NCBI RefSeq assembly: GCF_030814315.1
Contig: NZ_JAUSUV010000012.1
Coordinates: forward strand, 23,643 to 87,642
DNA from: Croceifilum oryzae
Lineage (GTDB): Bacteria; Bacillota; Bacilli; Thermoactinomycetales; Thermoactinomycetaceae
Direction: 5' to 3'
Length of the DNA stretch: 64,000 nt
A program made the position numbers and the translations under genes. Positions within the stretch are counted from its first letter, which is position 1, and each line of letters begins with the position of its first letter. Below, piece by piece: positions 18,721-26,476 of this stretch. The notes beneath the pieces are model-generated. The model did not search any database, had not been told where the DNA came from, and saw nothing but the letters and a program-made list of their open reading frames with translations.

Positions 18721-18867
18721 CTATATACCCGAAACTATGACCACAATAACCGTGGTTATTGTGGTCATAGCATGCTTTATCTCTTTAATACTACGTTGAG
18801 CTGATTTATACGGCATACCTGTACTACTATCTTCCAGCCATGTAAAGGCTTTACGTATCGTGCTATG
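18721..18867 (-). pseudogene. Possible remnant of a longer coding sequence
   Basis: The minus strand has an open frame of 48 codons without a start codon. Its first part (RKAFTWLEDSSTG, then YKSAQRSIKEIKHAM) has protein-like composition; the last part is the translated palindrome. It may be the tail of a decayed gene. I do not recognise it. Confidence 0.2.
18735..18770. repeat. Perfect 17-bp inverted repeat with 2-bp spacer
   Basis: CTATGACCACAATAACC and its exact complement are separated by only GT. A 2-nt loop is too small for an ordinary terminator. Each arm contains TGTGGTCA, the same word as the repeats beside attL, so an integrase, excisionase or repressor dimer site is plausible. Confidence 0.85.
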
Positions 18868-19246
18868 CTACAGACCCGATAAGTTTAACCAAAGTCAAAG
18901 CATCTACATAAGGAAGACCGAGTTTTATAAAGAAAGAAGTAATTTCCTTTTCTCCTAGCACATCTGCTTTTTCAAAGAAGTCCGCTATTTCATCTGAGTT
19001 ACTTCTGACGACTTTTCCTGCTTTTGATGATAACTTTTCTAGCACTCCATCTAGGTATTTTCCTCCATTACGAAATGCATATGCAATTATCTTGGCTTTC
19101 GATCTGTCAATCTTTAAGTTGTACTGAACAACTTCACCAAGTTTATTTTGTTGAACATTAGAAGCTTCGAATTCCGATGCTAGGGCTTGTGAACTTGCAC
19201 CTATTATTGATGTTGCCAATATTGCTGATAAAAGTATTTTTCTCAT
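18863..19246 (-). CDS. Small secreted helical protein, unknown function
   Basis: A 127-residue protein with a clear signal peptide (RKILLSAILATSIIGASSQALA, cleavage after ALA near residue 23). The mature part, about 104 residues, has no cysteine, is rich in Lys, Glu and Ala, is predicted helical, and ends with a hydrophobic stretch (YVDALTLVKLIGSVA). AAAGGAG precedes the ATG. A signal peptide in a prophage cargo region suggests a secreted toxin, bacteriocin or immunity-type protein, but nothing specific is recognised. Confidence 0.6.
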   Translation of the reverse strand: MRKILLSAILATSIIGASSQALASEFEASNVQQNKLGEVVQYNLKIDRSKAKIIAYAFRNGGKYLDGVLEKLSSKAGKVVRSNSDEIADFFEKADVLGEKEITSFFIKLGLPYVDALTLVKLIGSVA

Positions 19247-19367
19247 AACAATTGTGCTCCTTTACTTCTCATAATTTAAGTACACAAAAAAACTATGCAG
19301 AACTTCTTAGATAGTTAGATTCTGATACTTACATCTCTAACACCCCCCTTCTTCTCTTCATCTTGCT

Positions 19368-19634
19368 TTACAAATGTGCTTCCCTTAGCCTCTTCCAAAA
19401 CTCATAAGCTTCGCTTTCTTCCTTAATCACTCTAAAGATATCTATAATTTGAAGCAGATTCATTCTTCTCATTGGAAGATAACGGATAGTACATTTTGCA
19501 TAATGCTTAATTATGTCCCCTTCAATCTTTATCCCTATCTTCTGTTCTAATATCCTCACACTAGAGCTGCGATATAGCTCGTACAAAAATAATTCAATGT
19601 CTAACTTAGAACCTGTCACTTCTAATTCCACCAT
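19368..19634 (-). CDS. Small protein of unknown function
   Basis: An 88-residue soluble protein without signal peptide or membrane segment. It starts VELEVTGSKLDIELFLYEL and has a basic middle (KHYAKCTIRYLPMRRMN) and a helical acidic end. AAAGGA precedes the ATG. No family recognised. Its codon use and spacing look normal for the neighbouring genes. It lies between the secreted protein and the divergent peptide-signalling cassette. Confidence 0.5.
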   Translation of the reverse strand: MVELEVTGSKLDIELFLYELYRSSSVRILEQKIGIKIEGDIIKHYAKCTIRYLPMRRMNLLQIIDIFRVIKEESEAYEFWKRLREAHL

Positions 19635-20188
19635 GTCATCATTTCCTTTTGATTAGAGTAGATATTCAATCATAAGATGCAATTTTTTATACCTATTAAG
19701 TTGTAGCAAACCTATGGATTATGTATTTTTGATTAATTTGAAAATCACTTATGTCAGCATCAATGAGTGCCCCATACAAATGTCTGCTTGGGATAATTGA
19801 TATACACGAAAGCATAAGTTTCAATCTAGTTAGATAATACTAAAAAGAATAATTAATCGTCTATAGTTCTATAAATAGTTGGCGCGACAAGCGTTCGACA
19901 AAAAATATAGCGCGATTTAGAGGAAAATCTTAATCAAACATTGTAGATTACAGCTCATATCATAAATATTTTATTTTCAGAAATTAAAATGTTAACTACG
20001 AGTCCATGTTTTCAACAAAATGCGACAAATATATACCTATTTAATGATGTAAAGTCGTTGGTTTATGGGATTGTAAGTTGGCTTCATTATTAAATTTTTA
20101 TTTATACATAATTATTGAATTATTATGCGTGATATTTTATATTATTTATATAGTATTTTAAAAATTCAATTTGAAGGGAGCTCATGTC
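19635..20188. other. AT-rich spacer upstream of the RRNPP regulator
   Basis: About 550 bp without a supported gene. It carries repeated GCGACAA/CGACAA words (near 19883, 19897 and 20021) and a very AT-rich end (20090-20165) that should hold the promoter of the regulator. The ribosome site GAAGGGAG lies at 20173-20180. Confidence 0.5.
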
Positions 20189-21535
20189 TTGAAGATATAT
20201 AGAATAGATCCTAAGTTAGATAAGCTTATACAATCTAATCTAAAAGAAATTGGTATGCTAATCCGCAAATTACGAAACGAAAAGGGTTTGCGATTAATTG
20301 ATTTAGGAGATCTGCAGGCATCAACATCCACTATCAGTAATTTAGAGCGTAGTAAAGGGAATCATAAATCGGAAACAGCAGTCCACCTTTTTGATAAGCT
20401 TGGTGTGTCAGCAGAAGACATCCCAACGATCTTAGAACGAGAAAGAGCTAGTATCTACCTAATTGACTTTCAATTACAGTCAACGGAAGCGTTTTTAAGA
20501 CTTGGTCAGACAGAGAAAGCTCTACATGAACTAGAGCAAATTGAAATATATGATTTTCACTATCTTGCCCCTAAGTATTACTATTTCAACGGTAGGTGTA
20601 TGAAGAGCAAGAAACAATGGGATCAAGCAGAAAAGTTTTTTCGCCATGCCATTGATTTGTTAGTTGATGCTACCAATAAGGAAGATAACATTGAAGCAGC
20701 ATGTTATCTAGAGCTTGCATACAGCAAACATCATAATAATGAGCTGGCCGAGGCACTCGACCTAACAAAGAAAGGGATCTCTGCTTTTGTTTCTGGAGGT
20801 GATAGACAACATAATTTTCATAGCTTACTATTAAATCAGTCGATACTTTGCAGCAAGCTGAACCTCTATCCAGAAGGTATTTTAGCTTTAAACCAGCTGG
20901 AGACCTTCCTAGACCTTATAAAAGACTCCACTACCATTCTAAAATACTATTGGTTAAAGGCAGAATATGCGAAGGAATATGGAGATTCAAAAGAAGCTTT
21001 GCGATTTGCCCAAAAGGGACTTGAGTTAGCTGGAATGAGTGAGTCATTTAGTATGTTTATGGAGTTCTGGCTTTGGATAGGTGACTGTCTCGCATCACTT
21101 GGTAAATTTAGCGAAGCAGAAGTTCGTTTTAAGAAAGCACTTGAATTTGAACATAGCATGATCGAAACCAGAACTCTAATCTCTGTTAATCTACGTATCG
21201 GCACCCTGTACCTAAAGGAAGAAATGTGGGATAAAGCAGAACCATTTGCTACTACAGCCAGAGAACTATCTATCACGCAAAATGATGCACCTAATCTATT
21301 TGTTGCACTATTGTTATCTGGTGATATTGAAATCGGCTTAGGTAATCATTCTAGTGCTGTTAAATACTATGAACAGGCACAGGTAATTGCCCATCGATAC
21401 CATTACATCGAGCTTGAGATACAAGCATGGACTCAACTGGCTAAATGTTGGGAACCTGTCAATCTAGAGCAGTTCCAATATTGCGCAGGCCAAGCTTTTA
21501 AATTACAGAATTCTACGATTTTAAAAGGGGATTGA
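20189..21535 (+). CDS. XRE-TPR peptide-responsive regulator (RRNPP family)
   Basis: A 448-residue protein with an N-terminal HTH (about residues 15-65: LRNEKGLRLIDLGDLQASTSTISNLE in two blocks) and then a long array of TPR helix pairs to the C-terminus (ALHELEQIEIYDF, DQAEKFFRHAIDLL, EALRFAQKGLELAG, SEAEVRFKKALEFE, SAVKYYEQAQVIAH). HTH plus TPR of this size is the design of PlcR, NprR and AimR, cytoplasmic regulators controlled by re-imported oligopeptides. The TTG at 20189 has GAAGGGAG 8 nt upstream. The pro-peptide gene begins 5 bp after the stop, as in known RRNPP cassettes. Confidence 0.82.
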   Translation: MKIYRIDPKLDKLIQSNLKEIGMLIRKLRNEKGLRLIDLGDLQASTSTISNLERSKGNHKSETAVHLFDKLGVSAEDIPTILERERASIYLIDFQLQSTEAFLRLGQTEKALHELEQIEIYDFHYLAPKYYYFNGRCMKSKKQWDQAEKFFRHAIDLLVDATNKEDNIEAACYLELAYSKHHNNELAEALDLTKKGISAFVSGGDRQHNFHSLLLNQSILCSKLNLYPEGILALNQLETFLDLIKDSTTILKYYWLKAEYAKEYGDSKEALRFAQKGLELAGMSESFSMFMEFWLWIGDCLASLGKFSEAEVRFKKALEFEHSMIETRTLISVNLRIGTLYLKEEMWDKAEPFATTARELSITQNDAPNLFVALLLSGDIEIGLGNHSSAVKYYEQAQVIAHRYHYIELEIQAWTQLAKCWEPVNLEQFQYCAGQAFKLQNSTILKGD

Positions 21536-21540
21536 TCACT

Positions 21541-21690
21541 ATGACGAAATCGCTTAGAGTTTTCGTAACCTCGTCTTTGATTATAGTTGTAGGTGTTTTT
21601 GCTTTAGCTACAACAAGTACGCCAGTAACACGTACTTTCGCTTCAGGTAAGAATACAGTATCACCGATGATCGATTTGAACGGGTCTTAA
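21541..21690 (+). CDS. Secreted signalling pro-peptide of the RRNPP cassette
   Basis: A 49-residue ORF just downstream of the regulator, too short for usual gene lists. It has a basic start (MTKSLR), a hydrophobic export segment (VFVTSSLIIVVGVFALA), a polar linker and a short C-terminus ending SPMIDLNGS. The design equals PapR, NprX and AimP: export, trimming, and re-import of a C-terminal 5-9 residue peptide. The ribosome site AAGGGGAT overlaps the end of the regulator gene. A terminator follows 45 bp later. The exact mature peptide is not known; I would expect it within the last ten residues. Confidence 0.78.
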   Translation: MTKSLRVFVTSSLIIVVGVFALATTSTPVTRTFASGKNTVSPMIDLNGS

Positions 21691-21734
21691 CATCTTTTTG
21701 AGCTTTAATTTTGACTTAGTTTTCGCGACTAACT

Positions 21735-21769
21735 AAAAGGGCTAACGGTAAAAAAACCGAAGCCCTTTT
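21735..21769 (+). terminator. Terminator of the regulator-peptide cassette
   Basis: AAAAGGGCT pairs with AGCCCTTTT, followed by CTTCGTC. It separates the + strand cassette from the convergent bacteriocin operon. Confidence 0.75.
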
Positions 21770-21828
21770 CTTCGTCTATATAAAATAGAGGTTCTTTTCA
21801 ACAGCACCCTATTGGATAAAATCATGCT

Positions 21829-22005
21829 CTATCTATCACTTTCGAAAAGTTTCAACACCGCTGAAAATGAAAATACTCCTGATACAACAACTATTATCTT
21901 TCCAAACGTTTCATGAATATAAGGACTATTAATACCAAGCACAAATAACGGTAATGCAACAGTTAAGATTATGGAATACATGATCCTTATGTTTTTTCTA
22001 CTCAT
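21829..22005 (-). CDS. Small membrane protein, last gene of the bacteriocin operon
   Basis: A 58-residue protein with a basic start (MSRKNIRIMYS) and two hydrophobic segments. The ATG at 22005 has GGGGAG 8 nt upstream; a further upstream in-frame start lacks one. Size and topology match the small basic hydrophobic immunity proteins of circular bacteriocin clusters and the two 58-59 residue proteins upstream of the precursor here. It could be an accessory immunity protein. The function is inferred from context only. Confidence 0.55.
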   Translation of the reverse strand: MSRKNIRIMYSIILTVALPLFVLGINSPYIHETFGKIIVVVSGVFSFSAVLKLFESDR

Positions 22006-22035
22006 ATAGTTAACTCTCCCCACACTCCATCTGAT

Positions 22036-22542
22036 TCATAGTCTAGGTGTTATAAATCCTTCTATAAGACCAGCAATTAACATAAGAAAGATCGCTCCAC
22101 CGAATAATACAAGACAATCAGAACCAACTTTACTTTTTGGGGAGGTAAATACTTTAGTGATCATCCATTCCGCACTTTTGAATCCAATAGCTCCAGCCAG
22201 TAGTAAGGAAGGTATCTCAAAAATTCCGTGTGGAATGGATGCTAAACATATATCCCACACAGAAATGCCTTTGGTCACAGCTGACGATATTGCAAAACCA
22301 AATATCAGTCCATTTACGGTCAGTAGAATACTTGAAACAATTCCTAGTGTGAAAAATCCCAACGAAATCATGCAGATAGCACTAATATTATATTGGACTA
22401 ATTTTAAGAATCCTAATGGTCGATGATCCTCTTGCAATATAGGTATTACTCCCGGATAAAATAGACCAATCAAAAAACTAACAAAGTAAAGAATACCGGA
22501 AATAATAATCACTGTACGATTTCGAAGGAGAAACGCTTTCAT
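22036..22542 (-). CDS. SpoIIM/DUF95-family membrane protein of the bacteriocin cluster
   Basis: A 168-residue membrane protein with about four to five helices and the DUF95 hallmark SIPHGIFEIPSLLLAGAIGF. Members of this family are regular components of circular bacteriocin clusters (AS-48, circularin, carnocyclin types), where they are needed for maturation, secretion or immunity. It overlaps the preceding ABC ATPase gene by 4 bp and has GGAGG before the ATG. Confidence 0.82.
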   Translation of the reverse strand: MKAFLLRNRTVIIISGILYFVSFLIGLFYPGVIPILQEDHRPLGFLKLVQYNISAICMISLGFFTLGIVSSILLTVNGLIFGFAISSAVTKGISVWDICLASIPHGIFEIPSLLLAGAIGFKSAEWMITKVFTSPKSKVGSDCLVLFGGAIFLMLIAGLIEGFITPRL

Positions 22543-23243
22543 GCTGACTCCTCCATTACCGAAATAACCAAATCCTCAAAGCTATCGAATGCCCCTAATT
22601 GGTCGAGTTCCTGAACTAATTTCCCCTCTCCTATGATACCTACACGATCACAGAAATGTTGGGCTACTTCTAAGATATGTGTGGTTACAAGCACTGAGTT
22701 CCCTGCTTTCACATACTCCCTTAGAAAATCTTTCATGAATTTTGCGCTTGGCGGATCGAAGCCGGTTAACGGTTCATCTAATATTAAAATACGTGGCTTT
22801 GTTAATAGAGCAGCTGCTATAGAAAGCTTTTGTTTCATCCCGTGAGAATAAGTAGTAATGAGAGTGTCTCCTCTCTCTGCTAATCTGACAGTAGACAAAA
22901 CTCCTTCGATCAAACCTTTCTCGTTAATTCCCCATAATCCTGAAATAAAAGCTAGATATTCTCTAGCTGTTAAATAGTTGTACAAGAATGGATGATCAGG
23001 TACATATCCTATTAATTTTTTGTACTCCAATGGTTGAGCTAATAGGGAGGTCTCCTCAATCTTAACCTCTCCTTGGTCAAAACTTAATAAGCCTGAGATA
23101 ATTTTGAGCAAAGTTGACTTTCCAGCCCCATTTGGCCCTAGCAACCCATATATTTCTCCCTCTTTAATGGAGAGTGACATTCCATCTAATACTCTATACT
23201 CTTCATACGACTTACCAACTTGATTTACAGTAAGTAAATTCAT
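22539..23243 (-). CDS. ABC transporter ATP-binding protein of the bacteriocin cluster
   Basis: A 234-residue ABC ATPase: Walker A GPNGAGKST (residues 36-44), Q-loop, a degenerate signature YSHGMKQKLSIAAAL, Walker B ILILDEPLTGFD and switch histidine TTHILE. It should pair with the 573-residue membrane protein to export the circular bacteriocin or protect the producer. The ATG at 23243 has GGGAGGG upstream and overlaps the stop of the permease gene by 4 bp. Confidence 0.85.
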   Translation of the reverse strand: MNLLTVNQVGKSYEEYRVLDGMSLSIKEGEIYGLLGPNGAGKSTLLKIISGLLSFDQGEVKIEETSLLAQPLEYKKLIGYVPDHPFLYNYLTAREYLAFISGLWGINEKGLIEGVLSTVRLAERGDTLITTYSHGMKQKLSIAAALLTKPRILILDEPLTGFDPPSAKFMKDFLREYVKAGNSVLVTTHILEVAQHFCDRVGIIGEGKLVQELDQLGAFDSFEDLVISVMEESA

Positions 23244-24961
23244 CGATATCCCTCCCAATGCCTCGTCCCTTTTCTTTCAAGGAAAATATACATATAACCT
23301 AGTAGTAATACTCCGACTAATAGACACCATATTATGGACCATGAGAACATCATAAAAGCAGAGATATCGTTAAAATAATGTAGAGTTATAAGCGCACCAA
23401 TTCCTTGCAAAATGAAAATAAAATAGACACCTGTTAGTACATTTTCTAACGTAACCGAACGAGGTGATCTACCAATCTCTGAATAATGTTCCCAATCAAA
23501 TCTAGGGTAAACAGCTGTTACCTGGACCTGAATAGCTCCATAAACAATAGATACAATCATATTTATACTTAAGCCAATAGATATGGCATACATTGGAAGT
23601 GAAAGAGCTAGGGAAATGACTAATAAAAAGAAGGTACTGGAAAAGAGTAGAACTATCACTTGCAATAAAACCTTAGAAATAATCAACTTCTTGGGATCAA
23701 AACCTCTTTGCAGGAACAAGTTGATATTCGTGCTTTCCGAGTCAATCGAAGTGACTCCTAGTAAACCAGTGCCTATTAAAGAACTTAATATACTTGATAA
23801 AATGACAAAAGTGATAAGTAAACTTGTATCACTTACAAAATTCTGGACCCCATTCATCCCTAGTCCGATGAATAATCCTGATGTTAAAGAAAATAGATAT
23901 AAGATTTTTATAATCCGATATCGAAACATTTCACTAATACGAGTTAAACTTTTGATATCTTTATCGAGTATAAATCGATACTCGTTTGGCAGAGAGTTTA
24001 ACAAACGAAGGTACAAGCTATGCAAATAACGGTATCTATTTTCCCTTTTCATTCTTATTTGAAGCATTGGCTTAACGGAAATAAATCGATTTAGCCTACA
24101 AAATACAAGAAATGTAATAAACGACACCACTATGCATAGAACAAACACCATTAGAAAAAAAGGCTTGCCTGCGATAAAGGTACGAATCGCTTCTATAAAC
24201 AAGTTAGTAGGAACCCAGTTACTTTCTGCAATTCCTCTGATTAGGAGAACCACTCTAGCTTCGCTCAGCGATGTACGATCCAGAACCCAAGACATCAGAG
24301 GAAAGCTTGCTAGGAACCCAAAAATAGTAAAGAATACGGAGTTAGAAAAAATACTGATCTGGGTCCATTTCCAACGATGCATGATGTAGTAACCTATATA
24401 GCCAACCACACCACAAATTGATGAATAAAATAAAATGTACAGCATGCCTACTATGGGGAAAACAATTAGGGAACACCAACTCACTTTACTTGCAAAAGCT
24501 GCGGAAATACAAAGTGGTAAAAATAGAAACAAAAACAAGCTTAGTACGCTCAGTAGATTCTGTAATACAAAGCGATTTACCACAAAAAGAAAAGCAGGGA
24601 CTGGGCTACCAATGATTATTTCATAATCCTCTGGTTGAATCGCACGCTCATATCTGTTTATACATCCGATAAAGCCCAGTAAAATATGGATAAGAAGTAT
24701 ATAACGAATCCAACTCAAAATATCAGGTGATATCCCATCTGTCAAAAATGCTTTCATAGGAAAATAAATCATGCAAGTAATAATGGATATGATCGAAACG
24801 ACTATACCAACTAAACACACATTTAACCTTCTCTTAGTAATGAAGTTAAGCTCATGGTTATGAGAGTATCTGTAAAATACCCAATAGAAACGATTATACA
24901 GTCGTCTTAAGTCAGTGAGAAATATTAAAAAGAAAATTTTGATATAGTGACTTGTAACCAT
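23240..24961 (-). CDS. Large ABC-2-like membrane protein of the bacteriocin cluster
   Basis: A 573-residue integral membrane protein with about ten to twelve hydrophobic segments and a central cytoplasmic part (RMKRENRYRYLHSLYLRLLN). The size and layout resemble the putative ABC exporter family of Bacillota, and it precedes the ATPase gene with a 4-bp overlap. It is probably the permease half of the exporter, though a maturation role cannot be excluded. GGAGGAG precedes the ATG. Confidence 0.65.
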   Translation of the reverse strand: MVTSHYIKIFFLIFLTDLRRLYNRFYWVFYRYSHNHELNFITKRRLNVCLVGIVVSIISIITCMIYFPMKAFLTDGISPDILSWIRYILLIHILLGFIGCINRYERAIQPEDYEIIIGSPVPAFLFVVNRFVLQNLLSVLSLFLFLFLPLCISAAFASKVSWCSLIVFPIVGMLYILFYSSICGVVGYIGYYIMHRWKWTQISIFSNSVFFTIFGFLASFPLMSWVLDRTSLSEARVVLLIRGIAESNWVPTNLFIEAIRTFIAGKPFFLMVFVLCIVVSFITFLVFCRLNRFISVKPMLQIRMKRENRYRYLHSLYLRLLNSLPNEYRFILDKDIKSLTRISEMFRYRIIKILYLFSLTSGLFIGLGMNGVQNFVSDTSLLITFVILSSILSSLIGTGLLGVTSIDSESTNINLFLQRGFDPKKLIISKVLLQVIVLLFSSTFFLLVISLALSLPMYAISIGLSINMIVSIVYGAIQVQVTAVYPRFDWEHYSEIGRSPRSVTLENVLTGVYFIFILQGIGALITLHYFNDISAFMMFSWSIIWCLLVGVLLLGYMYIFLERKGTRHWEGYR

Positions 24962-24978
24962 AGCTCATCTCTCCTCCA

Positions 24979-25602
24979 CTACACAAACATCAGCTTTCCA
25001 GTAGCGAGTATCAACACAATAATCAAAGATTTCCACCACGGTATACGATGGGCTTGTCTAATTCCAATATAAAGTAAAAAACTACTCCATACGAAAAACG
25101 GGTCACACATTGTTGCATACAGTTTATATTTCACAAAAATAGCTTCAAACAACGTCTGAAATCTTTCTCCCATAGTCAAACTTACAATCACTATAATAAG
25201 TGCTTTTACAGCCATGGGAACTTGAGAATAGAAGTACACAGAGGCCGCTGCCCTCATTTCCCCAGTTCCATTCATCAAGATAGATATACCATGTGTAATT
25301 AAAGCACCTATACATAGTGAAATAACTGTCTGAAACAATGCAAACAAAAATGTTGTAATATAAAAAAAATTCTTCATATCATTCGATCGAAGGTCTACGT
25401 TTGGCAGTTGATCCTTAAACGCACCTAACATATAAGGAGTTAGTATGAAAGACATTAGGATAAAAGCAAACGACACAAAGAAAAATGGCATGAACAATCT
25501 GGGTTTATCTTTTATTTTTGAAAAAAAGATGATTGGATTAAATAATAAATCTATCAATTTCAATTCAGAAGGCTCTTTTTTAATTGCATATGCACTTTCC
25601 AT
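24979..25602 (-). CDS. Yip1-domain-like membrane protein of the bacteriocin cluster
   Basis: A 207-residue protein with a cytoplasmic start (KKEPSELKLIDLLFNPIIFF) and five hydrophobic segments, resembling the Yip1/YIF1 domain membrane proteins of Bacteria. It lies 72 bp after the bacteriocin precursor gene and 17 bp before the ABC permease gene, and begins behind AAAGGAG. In known clusters the position right after the precursor belongs to a membrane protein needed for maturation or cyclisation; this role is inferred. Confidence 0.6.
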   Translation of the reverse strand: MESAYAIKKEPSELKLIDLLFNPIIFFSKIKDKPRLFMPFFFVSFAFILMSFILTPYMLGAFKDQLPNVDLRSNDMKNFFYITTFLFALFQTVISLCIGALITHGISILMNGTGEMRAAASVYFYSQVPMAVKALIIVIVSLTMGERFQTLFEAIFVKYKLYATMCDPFFVWSSFLLYIGIRQAHRIPWWKSLIIVLILATGKLMFV

Positions 25603-25674
25603 TTAATCAATCTCCTTTATCTAATTAATGGAAGAGGTCACCGGACATAAATCCGATAACCTCCCTAGTAACAA

Positions 25675-25962
25675 TTAATAAACTAAAGCAGCATGTCGTC
25701 CGTATTTAACAAGCTGTCTTTTGGCCATCTGAACGACAATCGCTACTGCAGCTGCCCCCCACCCTGCTCCTACGATCCCAGCAATAATAGCGGTTACCGT
25801 AGGCCAAGTCGCAGCGACCTCAACGTACGATAAGATCGTACCGGCCTTCGCGAGACTAACGCCAAATGTATCCGCAATGCTCAAGATCCCACCACCACTA
25901 AAAGAAAATACAAACGCTAACGCACCAAAGCCTAATAGAGCTCCCAACATTCTTCTGTTCAT
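25675..25962 (-). CDS. Circular bacteriocin precursor (AS-48/uberolysin type)
   Basis: A 95-residue precursor. The N-terminal leader is about 28-30 residues (MNRRMLGALLGFGALAF..., FSGGGILSIA). The mature region, about 65-67 residues, follows the circular bacteriocin pattern: a short start with TFGVSLAKAGTILSYVE, several hydrophobic helices rich in Ala, Gly, Ile and Val, a basic helix MAKRQLVKYGRHAA, and an aromatic C-terminus (ALVY). AS-48 begins with a similar FGIPAAVAGTVLNVVE and ends RAVIAW. Head-to-tail joining of Tyr95 to the new N-terminus is expected. AAAGGAG precedes the ATG; putative immunity genes lie directly upstream. Confidence 0.85.
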   Translation of the reverse strand: MNRRMLGALLGFGALAFVFSFSGGGILSIADTFGVSLAKAGTILSYVEVAATWPTVTAIIAGIVGAGWGAAAVAIVVQMAKRQLVKYGRHAALVY

Positions 25963-25976
25963 ATTAAAAACTCCTT

Positions 25977-26153
25977 TTATTGCTTATTTTTATTCGAAAG
26001 GTAATTTATTGTGGCAACGATCACTACCAAACCTATCAAAGAAACAAGGCGTTTGATCCAAGGATGAGGGAAAACAACGAATTCCCATTCGATTACTACA
26101 TCAAACGACATAGCTACTAAGACTCCAATGACTAGATACCGTTTCCGTTTCAA
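25977..26153 (-). CDS. Immunity-type small membrane protein, paralogue 2
   Basis: A 58-residue protein with a basic start (KRKRYLVIG), two hydrophobic segments and a basic tail (INYLSNKNKQ). It lies 14 bp upstream of the bacteriocin precursor. I choose the TTG at 26153: AGGATGG precedes it, and the paralogue upstream has the same RBS-TTG-AAA-CGT pattern. Small hydrophobic basic proteins next to the precursor give immunity in circular bacteriocin clusters. Confidence 0.65.
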   Translation of the reverse strand: MKRKRYLVIGVLVAMSFDVVIEWEFVVFPHPWIKRLVSLIGLVVIVATINYLSNKNKQ

Positions 26154-26187
26154 ATAAAACCATCCTGACCGCATGGTACTAAAATCA

Positions 26188-26239
26188 GTAAGAGGAGGGA
26201 GTAAGAAGTTGATTAAAACACCTTACTCCCTCCTCTTAC
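26188..26239. repeat. 18-bp perfect stem between the two immunity paralogues
   Basis: GTAAGAGGAGGGAGTAAG and its exact complement flank a 16-nt loop. On the minus strand (operon sense) only TGATTTTAG follows, so it is a weak terminator at best. It may set transcript levels or protect the mRNA end between the secreted-protein/immunity genes and the precursor. Confidence 0.8.
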
Positions 26240-26270
26240 CTCAATATCTTATTAATAATTAAGATATTTC

Positions 26271-26450
26271 CTACTTTTTTTCATACTTGCCTGCAACATA
26301 ATTCATAATACCAACGATTCCCCCTATGCCTAAAAGGGATATACAGAACTCGAGTACTGGATCTGAAATATTGAACACATTGAACGTGAATAACGCCTGA
26401 TATGACATACACAATACAACTGTAATTAGGAGAGCATATTTACGTTTCAA
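26271..26450 (-). CDS. Immunity-type small membrane protein, paralogue 1
   Basis: A 59-residue ORF below usual size limits. It starts TTG behind AAGGATG and reads KRKYALLITVVLCMSYQAL, then a second hydrophobic segment ISLLGIGGIVGIMNYVAG and a basic end KYEKK. It aligns over its whole length with the 58-residue protein downstream (KRK start, L-IG----IMNY/INYL end), so the two arose by duplication. The likely role is bacteriocin immunity. Confidence 0.65.
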   Translation of the reverse strand: MKRKYALLITVVLCMSYQALFTFNVFNISDPVLEFCISLLGIGGIVGIMNYVAGKYEKK

Positions 26451-26476
26451 TTAAATCATCCTTACTAAAAAGGAAT

